From NCBI RefSeq assembly GCF_037176765.1, contig NC_090034.1, positions 92,306,500 through 92,370,499 on the forward strand: a DNA stretch of 64,000 nucleotides. Direction: 5' to 3'. This DNA comes from Anolis sagrei. Taxonomy: Eukaryota > Chordata > Lepidosauria > Squamata > Anolidae. Under the pieces are notes generated by a model. That model did not search any database. It saw only the letters and a program-made list of their open reading frames with translations, and was not told where the DNA came from. Made by a program: the position numbers and the translations under genes. Shown here in pieces: positions 10,628 to 22,600 of this stretch. Position 1 is the stretch's first letter. Each line of letters opens with the position of its first letter.

Positions 10628-13600
10628 GTCAGTAATATAGTTGAGCATTTTTGTACTTTATATTTACCGTGCATAGGGGCCTTTTTATAGGATAATGAAT
10701 GTTGTTTTTATTGGAAATTACAACCTTCTTCAAGCCTCCTCTAGTAATTTGTTAAGCTATGATTCTGTTTGCTTACTGTTTTGTATGTATGTTCTGGTAT
10801 GCAGCTTCTTTTGCTTGATATTTGTAAGAAAGATGCCCTGTGCCATCTGCATGGAGAAATTATCTCAAACATGTCAGAAACTGGACTAATAAGCTATGTA
10901 CCTATGCTATGCTTAACGAAGTTGCAAGTAGACAAAATATATTATTTTACTAAAGCCGTCTTCATTTTTGTCTCTTGAGTGCATTATATAAAACTAGTTA
11001 TTTTATGGGAGAGTAGATATATTTTAGACACTGAAAAATACTTCTAAAACTCTGTTATTGTTGTGCATTGGCATATTCTCTGTTTTCCTACAGATCAGAG
11101 ACAATAGGTTCAGTCTAACAATTGAAGACATTGCCTTGCTTATTACATTTGGTTGTGTACCATATGAGAAGATTCTACTCAAATGGATTTTTGGCTCTTC
11201 TCTGAAAGATCAAACTTTTCCAAAAGGCTATGATCTCCAAATGTTTATGAATGCTGTACAACTGGAGTGTTACGGGGTTTTTTTAGGTTATTTTTTTACT
11301 CATGGAGATACTAAAATGAACCTATCATTGGGTTCTCTTGGCAATAATTGTTCAGAGGGAGGCTATTAGAGAGAAAACATAACTTACCATCAGTGGGTTT
11401 TGAGGTTAAGTGGGGTTTAAACCTTGGCCTCCCAGAGCCCTAGTCCAACATTTAATCCACTACACCAGTGGTTCTCAACCTTCCTAATGCCATGACCCCT
11501 TAATACAGTCCCTCATGTTGTGGTGACCCCCAACCATAACACTGTTTTGTTGCTACTTCATAACAGTAATTTTACTACTGTTATAAATCATAATGTAAAT
11601 ATCAGATATGCAAGATGTATTTTCATTCACTGGACCAAACTGGGCACAAATACCCAATGCACCCACATGTAAATGCTAGTGGGTTTGGGGGAGGATTTGG
11701 CATTTGGGAGTTGTAGTTGCTGGGATTTATAGTTCACCTATAATCAAAGAGCATTCTGAACTCCACCAGCGACGGATTTGTACCTAATTTGCCACACAGA
11801 ACTCCCATGACCAACGGAAAACACTGGAAGGGTTTGGTGGGTATTGACCTTGAGTTTGGGAGTTATAGTTCACCTATATCCAGAGAGCACTGTGGACTCA
11901 TGCAATGGTGGATCTCGACCAAACTTGGCACAAATACTTAATATGTGCAAATGTGAACACTGGTAGAGCCTGGGGAAAATAGACCTTGACTTTTGGGAGT
12001 TGTAGTTGCTGGGATTTATAGTTCATTACAATCAAAGAACATTCTGAACTCCACCAACGATAGAATTGGCTCAAACTTCCCACATGGAATCCCCATGATC
12101 ATCAGAAAATACTGTGTTTTCTGATGGTCTTTGGCAACCCCTCTGACACCCCTTCGTGACCCCCTCAGGGGTTCCGACCCCCAGGTTGAGAAACACTGCA
12201 CTACACCATGCTGGCTTTCTTTTCCCACATAATATATCCTGCCACAAAATGATTTCCATGTAGTGAATTTGTGCTTGTGGAGCATTCCACAAGTGCGATA
12301 GGAATGACTGTATATACTCAAGTATAAGCCTAGTTTTTCAGCCTTTTTTAGGCTGAAAAAGTCCCCCTCAGCTTATAATTGAGTCAAGGTTATTTATTAT
12401 TTTACTCTGTTGTTGTTGTTATATGTATTATTTTACTCTATTTATTCTTATTCTTATTCTTATTACATTTACCATTTTGCTCTATTATTATTATTATTAT
12501 TATTATTATTACATTTACCATTTTGCTCTATTATTGTTATTATTACATTTATTATTTTATGCTATTAGCACTGTTATTATTACATTTCCATTATTTTATT
12601 TTACTCTATTATTATTACATTTATTATCCTGAATGCATGGAATCTATTTGTTTTAGTTGACAGATTCCATGCCTATGATCTCTCAGTCATTAAAGAAAGA
12701 CTAAGTTCTGTCAAATCATCTGTAGAATACAATACTGCTCTACATTTTTGAGAACAAAGACCAGCTAATCCAAGACTCTTCTTGAATCTTAGAAATAACC
12801 AAGAAGTCAAGCAGAAGTTGGCAAGTAATTCATTAACTAACCATAGTCAAACAGAACCAGGAAATAAGTAGTTATAAATAAAAGGTTTCATTCTAATTAG
12901 TTATGTGAAACTGAAGGTAAGTAAGGTTTGTGGAATTTAGTAGGATGCGTTGGGTAAAATGTGCATAGTTTTTGACCACTGGACTCCCCTCAGGTACCAA
13001 CTGGATGCTGGAGATCTTGGGTTTGATCCAACATGGTGGGGATCCATCATGGGTTCGCAGTACCCCAGTATGGGATCGATGCCCATGGATTGAGGTCCAT
13101 GACTGCCACCAAAAAGCCTTGAAAGACCTTCCACCCAGGCTTCTCACTTCTCACCTGCCATTCCAGCTGTTCCCTAAATCTTTTATTCACTCCAAGGCCA
13201 AGGTAAGAAAAAAAACCCATCAATGTTCCTTTTGTCTCAAAGCACAAAAAAGAAGTGGCAAATTTTGGGCGCACACTGTCTGTTTGAAGTTAGATGATAT
13301 ACTAAACCACAAAGAATCATAAAGGGAACTCCAGAATGATGTTTTGATCATGGTTCTGCTTCCAGGAGATCATGATGTAGTCAAAAGAAACAACAACAAA
13401 AAAGCAGCACAAATTAAACATATTTTATACTTCACAAAATTGAATCACATATCATTCCATGCACCAAATGAACACTGGACGTACCTCCTTCCTTAAATGT
13501 AACCTTTCTGTTCCTTACAGATTATCTATGTCTTGCGTAACCCTAAAGATGTGCTAGTTTCAAGTTACCACTTTTCCAAGATCTTTAAAGGATTCGAGGA

Positions 13601-16600
13601 TCCTGGGGCTACAGAAGAATTCTTGGAAAAATTCCTGAGAGGGAATGGTGAGAAAAGAGATAAGCAGGCTGTTTCCATCGGCATCAGTTGCAGTCCAATT
13701 CATAATGAGAGGCAGAAGTCAACCCCCAGGGTGCAGGGCCCATGGCAGTGACTTTTGTCTGACTCTCATTTTGTCTTTGAACAAATGTAGAATCGACAAT
13801 TATCAGAATACAACCTTTTCCATTCCTGCTTTTAATGCTCCCCAAAAGTTGCCAGGGGCTCCCGGTAGCGCAGTGGGTTAAAACACTGAGCTGCTAAACT
13901 TGGTGACCGAAAAGTTGCTGGTTTGAATCCAGGGAGCGGACTGATCTCCTGCTGTTAGCCCCAGCTTCTGCCAACCTAGCAGTTTGAAAACATGCAAATG
14001 TGAGTAGATCAATAGGTACCGCTCTGGCAGGAAGGTAACGGTCATGCCGACCACATTACCTTGGAAGTGTCTATGGACAACACCGACTCTTCAGTTTAGA
14101 AATGGAGATGAGCACCAACCCCCAAATTCGGGCATTTCTGGACCTTTACCTACCTTTTAATTTAATGACCGCCCTGGTGACACAGCGAGTTAATCTGTTG
14201 GGCTGCTGCACTTTCTGACCAAAAGGTAAGTGGTTCGAATCCAGGGAGCAGAGTGGGCTCCTGGTGTTAGCCCCAGCTTCTGCCAACCAATAATAATAAT
14301 AATAATCATCATCATCATCATTATCATCATCATCTTTATTTATACGCTGCCACCATCTCCCCAAGGGGACTTGGGGCCACTTACATGAGGCCAAGCTCAA
14401 CAATTACAACAATGCAAATATAAAATGTAAAAAATACAACAATGAAATATAATGAAAATAATAACACAAAAACAATACAAAGTAAACACACAATGCAATA
14501 TAAAATCACAATAATTGAACACAATGGGCAGGGCCAGTTGCAAAGTTTAAAAGGTTTTAAAACACTGGGTGAGATGAGCAATGTAGTGTATCTGGAAAGA
14601 GGTTCAGATGGGATGAAACAATGGGGTTTAAATGCACTTGAGGGTAAAATAAAGTGCATTCAAGGGCATTTTATGTAGGGTTTGGTCAAGGTCAGGGATT
14701 GTTGTTCATTCATTGAAGTCACACTGCAACAGCCAAGTTTTTAGGCTCTTTTTGAAGACTGCCAGGTTGGAGGGTTGCTTAATTTCTCCGGGGAGCGAGT
14801 TCCAGAGCTGAGGGGCCACCACAGAGAAGGCCCTCTCCCTTGTCCGCACAAGTCGTGCTTGCAACGGCGGTGGGATCAAGAGAAGGGCCTCTTTGGAAAA
14901 TTAAAGGGATTGTGTAGGTTCATAGAAGGAAATGCAGTCACGAAGGTAGGCAGGTCCAAAACCATTCAGGGCTTTGTAGGTAAGAACTTGCACCTTGATT
15001 TGGGACCAGAAAATAAATGGAAGCCAATGGAACTCGTTAAACAGGGCATTCGACCGCTCCCTGTCATTCACACCAGTTAGTAGTCTGGTTGCCAGTCATT
15101 GGACCAACTGAAGTTTCTGGGCCTTCTTCAAGGGCAGCCCCACCTAGAGTGCATTGCAATAGTCCAATCTAACTAAGGCATAGACCAGCTAGCAGTTCGA
15201 AAACATGCAAATGTGAGTAGATCAACAGGTACCGCTCTGGCGGGAAGGTAACGGCGCTCCATGCAGTCATGCCAACCACATGACCTTGGAGGTGTCTACA
15301 GACAATGCCCGCTCTTTGGCTTAGAAATGGAGATGAGTACCAACCATTAGAGTTGAACACAACTGGACTTAATGTCAGGGGAAACCCTTTATCTTTTACC
15401 TAAAAGTTGCCAAAGTTGCAAACTACTTTGAATACATTTGTGCTCTGCTTTCGATTGGACACTAAAATGGCTTGCAACATTGGCAGTCAGCAGCATATGG
15501 TTTCAAAAAGGTAAGATAAAGGAGAAGTTGGGTCTCCAGACAATTTAGAGAAGTCATCTCCACCCTTCAAAGTGCCACAATTTTAAAGAGCCCACAACCC
15601 TGACAAGATCAAACATTTTTCTTCTATAAGCAATACCCTCTAATTCTCTCAAGGTTTCCCTCCTCTTTGTAGAGAAAGGGAGTGAAGGGCACTACGAGGC
15701 CTGGAAAATTTAGAAGGGCCCCTGGTGTCTGGCAACTTTGGCCTTCTCCAAGCCAACTGTCAATGGGATGAAACTGAATGGTGTTGGGATGCCATCAAGA
15801 GATCACCAAAAGATAGCCTATACTTTTAAGGAGAATGGAGAAAAGAAGCCATTGCTGTTATATCTAAGCAGATGTGGCAGCAACTCATCTTCCTTTTGGT
15901 TAGGATAAGGATTTGTGTGTGTGTGTGTGTGTGGATAGGTTTGTGGAGAGCCCTCAAGGGAAACAATCAGTGGCCAAGACTCCTCTACTTGGCAAGCAAG
16001 AAGAGGTCCTCAGGCTATTGGTTCTCTTCCATTGCACTAGTTGCATAGAGAAATTATAGAATTCCTTTTCCATCCGAGCACTATAATACCTTTTCAAATA
16101 TTTGCATTCCACCTTCTTTTTACTATCCAGTTGCATATGGTTCCTGGTTTGACCATGTGAGAGGCTGGATGGAGTTGAAAGACAGACCAAACTTCTTCTT
16201 GTTCACCTATGAAGACCTACAAAAGGTATGATATGGCCTCTGTGTGTATCAACTCTACTCCTTCCTCCTTTCCTTCAAATAGGTATTAAAAACACATCTA
16301 TGCAATTTAGCTTACAGAGACGAGGACAATGTACATCTATTTGCACCTCACTGAGTTGCTAGCAGCCACCCTGGTAACCTGCTGTTTTCAATCACACCCA
16401 CAACAATTTTAGCCTAATTTTAGAGATTTTAAATGATATTTTAAGGATTTAATATGTTAGTACTTACGTTATGTCTTGTTCATTTATGTTGGTTAATTAT
16501 TGAGTAGTTCTTGATTTGTTTATTGATTGCTTATATATTATTGTTGGCATTGAATGTTTGCTATTGTGTACTTTGTTGTGAGCCAGGACTGTAGCCGTGG

Positions 16601-19600
16601 GGAGGGGGTTAGGGGCTCAACCCCCCCCCCCCCCCCAAATTTTCAGGTTAAAACAAACTGGTTTACTCATGAATTTTAACTGGTTAACCAAATCCCCATG
16701 CTAAGTCTATGAGATGCAAAAAATTAAGAGTTCCTCCAGAACTGAAAGCACTATCTCAAGCAAATATTGACAATTTATTCACACTGTCATTACTTGCAGC
16801 AATAGCTGATGTAGCAAAGCAACCAAGTTGGGGGGGGGGGGTGTTGAATGCTCTCATTAAGGAGGCCAGACTTGGTGGAGGTGGTTGACAGGGGCAGAGC
16901 TGCAGGCTATTGAAGGCTGCTCTGCCCCCTGCTGTGTTCTTTGATTCAGCGTGACCCTAACCCCCCCCCCATTTTTTTTAAAAAAATTTCAACCCTCTCC
17001 GAAATTTTCAACCTTCCCCAAAAAAATTTCTGGCTACGGCCCTGTTGTGAGCCACCCTGAGTCCCTTCGGGGAGATAGGGCGGGCTATAAATAAAGTTTC
17101 ATTTCAGTTTCATTTCATTTTTAGAAATACAGTACATCATTTTGTGACATAGTAATTCAATTTTATTAGTAAAATGGAGGTGAAACCAACCTCTTAAAAG
17201 AGATATATATATTATATATGTATATATTATATATTATTGTTGGCATTGAATGTTTGCTATTGTGAATTTTGTTGTGAGCCAGGCCTGTGTATGTACATAT
17301 ACACATGCACACATGCATACAAAATGGTGCTCCATGTAGTCATGCTGGCCACATGACCTTGGAGGTGTCTACGGACAACGCCGGCTCTTCGGCTTAGAAG
17401 TGGAGATGAGCACCAACCCCCAGAGTCGGACACAACTGGACTGTCAGGGGAAAACTTTTACCTTTACCTTACATACAATACTGCAATTTGTAGAGACACA
17501 ACATAACTCATGAAAACTTTTCATTTATACATTTAAATATATATGATTTATTTCTTATTTCACGTGGACTCATTATGTTCATGCAACACACCTACACACT
17601 GCAGCTGACACACTACTGTGTTGTGACACATATTTTGGAATGTTTTGCTCTAAAGCATCAACATCTTTTGACTTTCAAGAATTCAACCAATGTAAAATAT
17701 CTCTGAGCATATGTAAGCTTCCCTCATTTCACTTCTGAGAATCCAATTTAAGGGCTCCTGTAATTAAGTACAGGCAGTCCCCAAGTTACAAACATCTGAA
17801 TTACAAATGACTCCTGGTTACAAATGGAGGTGATACAATAGGAGAGAAATATATCTCTTGGAATAGAAGTTCACTCCCGGAAGACTTATGGGGCAAAGGT
17901 GTCTCCACTGAAACTTAATCACCAATTCGTGTTTCCACAACAAGCCAATTTTTTTCAAAATCCAATTATCACAGGAACTGAAAGTGAACAGGGACACAGA
18001 CAGCAAAACAAACAACACAGGGATGTTAACCCTTCCCTATGCTATCCAAAACTTGCAGATGTGTGTGTGTCAAACCCCTGGTGGCACAGTGGGTTAAACC
18101 GCTGAGCTGCTAAACTTGTTGACCAAAAGGTCACAGGTTCAAATCCAGGGAGCGGTGTGAGCTCCCGCTGTCAGCTACAGCTTCTGCCAACCTAGTAATT
18201 TGAAAGCATGCAAATGTGAGTAGATCACATTTGCAGGAAGATAATGGCGCGCTATGCAGTTATGCTGGCCACGTGACCTTGGAGGTGTCTACGGACAACG
18301 CCGACTCTTCAGCTTAGAAATGGGATGAGCACAAACCCCCAGAGTCAGACACGACTGGACTCAATGTCAGAGGAAAACCTTTACCTTTACTGTGTATTTG
18401 TGTGTGTGTGTGTGTATGAAGTTACACTCAAGAAAAGTACCGTAAAAACCGGGGTACTAGACGACTTTCTAAACCAAGAAAGTCATCTCAAAAATGGGGG
18501 GTCGTCTTAAACGCCGGGTATACCAACATAACAGTGTGTTGGAACGCCATTTGCCACTCCATCAATTGAATCTGCCTTCCTTGCATCCCAGGCAGCACCT
18601 CGCCGCCGTTGTAGCCCTCGTTGTTCCCTTGCCTCTCTTGGCGGCGCAGCCTGAGGAGAAGGGAGGGGGCAAGGAGGAGGAGTGCTGGGAAGCGAAGCCG
18701 GAGGGGTGGGGGGGGGGAGAGGCGGGTGGGAGGCATTCTGGGGAGTCTTTCCTCCCCTCAAAAGGAACAGAGTTCAAAAAGGGACTCCCCAAACTGGGAA
18801 GCTAACCTCATAGCGGGTCTCCTTCAAGGAGACCGGCAAAAGCGCCTGTGGAGCTTTCCCCCAGAAGAGGTTCCTTGAGGGAGGGAACGAGGCTTGAACA
18901 GCCTCGCTAAGCCAATCGCCTTCATTTTTTTTTTAAAAAAAGAAGCAGAACAGGGGGAATTATAAGAAACCACAGCAAAAGAAGGAGAAAGAAAACTGAG
19001 AAGAGAGCTTGCAGCAGAAAGGGACGAAAATTAAAGGAATTTAAAGGAACCGAGGAGGAGAGAACTAGAGAGAAAGCAATCCAAGAAGGTCTGTAAAGCA
19101 CAGATAGTGCTTACTGGAAAGAGAGACAAAGAGTGACAGGAGAGAAAGAAGCAGTAAACTACGGAAGGAATACAAATGCAAAAAAGGAGTTGGGCTTCCT
19201 GTGTGTGCCCTGCTTATTGTGTGGCTCCTTTAAGAGAAAAGGGACGCTCCAACCCAGGAAGGAGCTGAAGGAGGCAAACGCAGGCAAAAGGGGAGGAGTC
19301 CTGACTCCAGAGGAGGCGGGGAAGTGAAGGAATGCGGAAGAAGGGCAGTCCAAAGCCAAAAAGGATATGGAGGAAGGGAAGGAGACAGAATAGGGAGGCA
19401 GTAAGGGCAGAAGTAAGAGGTGGAGAGATAAGCTCTGGAGAGAACTGATGAATTGAAGAAAGGAGAAAAAAGGAAAGAAGGAAGGGAGAAGAGAAAGGGT
19501 CTAGAGTCTGAGAGCGATATTGAAGAATAAACATAATAAAAAGAACAATAAAATAATAAACAGCAAGAAATAAAGAAAAATAACAAAATGAGTAAAAAGA

Positions 19601-22600
19601 ATATACAGATGCCCAAAAAAGGAGAGAGGGAGTGAGGAGAAGGAAAGACAATAAAGGAAATCAGCTGCGGAATTTAATTAATGAGACTGCCATGGTCCAT
19701 CACATACAAAAAGAAGAATCCTCAGGGTGGGACCTTTTACATCCTAATCAAGAAAGAGCAATTACTAGGAGGGTCCTTGGGACAATTACAGACGAAAGAA
19801 TTAAGGTTAAGAGCAAGCTAGTGGGCAGACACATTAATGTGGACAAATTTACAACTCCTAAAATGAACAAAAACCTCACAATCATAGAATCATGGAGTTG
19901 GATGAGACCTCCTGGGCCATCCAGTCCAACCCCTTTCTGCCAAGAAGCAGGAATATTGCATTCAAAGCACCCCTGACAGATGGCCATCCAGCCTCTGCTT
20001 AAAAGCCTTCAAAGAAGGAGCCTCCACCACACTCCGGGGCAGAGAGTTCCACTGCTGAACAGCTCTCACAGTCAGGAAGTTCTTTCTCATGTCCAGATGG
20101 AATCTCCTTTCTTGCAGTTTGAAGCTATTGTTCCATTGTGTCCCTAGTCTCCAAGGAGGCAGAAAGGAAGCTTGCTCCCTCCTCCTCCCCGTGACTTCCT
20201 CTCACATATTTATACATGGCTATCATGTCTCCTCTCAGCCATCTCTTCTTCAGGCTAAACATGCCCAGCTCTTTAAGCCGCTCCTCATAGGGCTTGTTCT
20301 ACAGACCCATGATCATTTTAGTCACCCTCCTCTGAACACATTCCAGCTTGTCAATATCTCTCTTCAATTGCGGTGCCCAAAATAGGACACAATAACCACA
20401 CTAACAAGAAGACTCTCCATACAAGGGGAACCATCTCTAAAAGACCTTATGTTGCAATTACAGAAAATACAGGATAACCAAGAAAAAATGCAGGAAAGTC
20501 TGCAAAAAACATTCCAAGACGAGACAGGGAAATAATAAGCGAAATCAAAGAAGAAATCTCGACAATCAAAAAAGATGTCAGAGATATCCAACAAGAATTA
20601 AAGATGATTCAAAAAGAGAAAGCCAGCATTACAAAATCATGTGATAACATTAACCAGAAAATTAGGGTTTCCATTGTTGTTGTTATCAAGGAGAGTGAGT
20701 GGGGTTGGACTGGATGGCCATTGGGGTCCCTTCCATCTCATGGGTTCCATAATCATTATCATCATTATCATCATCATCATCATCATCAAGCAGAACTGGA
20801 TGGCCACCTGTTAGCAGGGCTTGCATTGTGTCTTCCTGCTGACAGGAGTGAGTGGGGTTGGGCTGGATGGCCATTGGAGTTCCTTCCAACTCAAGGGTTC
20901 CATAATAATAATAATCAAGCAAAACTTAATGACCACCTGTTGCATTATGTCTTACTGCCTGACAGGAGTGAGTAGGGAATGTGTCCAGAGGAGGGCGACT
21001 AAAATGATCAGGGGTCTGGAGAACAAGCCCTATGAGGAGCGGCTTAAAGAGCTGGGCATGTTTAGCCTGAAGAAGAGAAGGCTGAGAGGGGACATGATAG
21101 CCATGTATAAATATGTGAGAGGAAGTCATAGGGAGGAGGGAGTGAACTTGTTTTCTGCTTCCCTGGAGACTAGGACACGGAACAATGGCTTCAAACTAGA
21201 AGAGAGGAGATTCCATCTGAACATGAGAAAAAACTTCCTGATTGTGAGAGCGGTTCAGCGGTGGAACTCCCTGCCCTGGAGGGAGTGTGGTGGAGGATCC
21301 TTCTTTGGAAGCTTTTAAACAGAGGCTAGATGGCCATCTGTCGGGGGTGATTTGAATTCAATTTTCCTGCTTCTTGGCAGAATGGGGTTGGACTGGATGA
21401 CCCATGAGGTCTCTTCCAACTCTAGGATTCTAGGGTTTGGCTGGATGGCCCACGAGGTCTCTTCCAACTCTATGATTTTATGACATTGGACCCGGCCCTG
21501 GGCTCACTCTAGGTAAGGTAAAATCTTGGAGACAGGAAGGGCTGGGCAGGCAAGAAGAACTGACCAATCCAAGCACGCATTGTATAAAACAATAAGGCAA
21601 TTGCTGGTAAGATACATGGTTGACAGCTTAGAAAACACACAGCATGGCAGCTCCCATGGGTTTATTGTCTTATCCTTCCTTTCAGTTTTAGAGGGAATTA
21701 GGAAAGGTTTAATCCACTTTAACTGTTTTATGTTTACATGTTTGATTACAAGCAGCCTTAAGTTTATAAGTGACAGCTTTCTTGCTAAGAGCCTACATGT
21801 CATAAGCATTTGCATTAAAATTACCATATTGAAATCTAATCTGATTTATTTTTATTTTTATTGGTTGTGCGTTGGAAGAGGGGTGGTCTTATACGGCGAG
21901 TATATCACAAACTCCATATTTTAACTGGAAAATTTGGGGGGTCGTCTTATACACCCAGTCGTCTTATATGCCGGAATATACGGGAATCTGTTCCAACTTA
22001 CATACATATTCAACTTAGGAACAAATCTATCTTGGGGACTACCTGTCTGTATGTGTTAACAGTCTATCTTCTTTCCTATTTTTGGATGGATTTCTTGGGT
22101 TACTTGTCCTGTAGTACATTTAAGGCAATTATTCCTGTTTCTACCAGAAACTCATGCTGCACTAACCCATAACATTTTAGTAGTACAAATGCCAAATATT
22201 CCAAAATGTAACTACAAGATCTTTATCCCACACATTGGGGTTCCTTGTGAAGTTCAAGATTTTACATCTAAGATCAGTTATCCATGGGAGCAGTCCTTAC
22301 TAAGACACAACATGTGACAAAATGACAGGGAGGGTGCATTTGACTGAGAGGAAAATTCTGTCTAATTTAGTTGTCCAGCAGTACCAGAAAAGATCAGATA
22401 CATCCTACAACTCTTTTTCAATTGTTTTTGTTATCGTTAGAATCTACGGGGCAATGTGGAGAAGCTCTCTCAGATCCTTGGAAAGAACCTGAACAGCCAG
22501 CAGATAAACGCTGTGGTAGAAAATGCCTCTTTCCATAAGATGAAGGATAACAACATGTCCAACTTCACTCAGACACCACTTTTCGATCAGAGCACAGGAA

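Larger units (their letters stand above)
18438..21983. mobile_element. Composite transposon with TACCGTA ends, private to block A
   Basis: Starts taccgtaaaaaccggggtac, followed by agacgac; the inverted right end reads ccgtatattccggcatataa followed by gacgac. Block B reads straight through (aagaaaagaatctg near 37460), so the whole 3.5 kb is an insertion. The left arm is GC-rich. The middle is L1 5' sequence, two CR1 pieces and LINE-tail repeats, and the right arm is AT-rich. No transposase was found. Confidence 0.6.

Noticed and set aside
12379-12660. Open frames rich in Ile, Leu and Tyr
   Set aside because: They arise from ATT-type low-complexity DNA in a transposon interior.
19214-19651. 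145-codon minus-strand frame
   Set aside because: It is the antisense of the purine-rich L1 leader; Ser/Leu/Phe bias comes from base composition.
20694-20975. CRISPR-like or regulatory repeat array
   Set aside because: Few imperfect units made of LINE tails with microsatellite runs; eukaryotic context.
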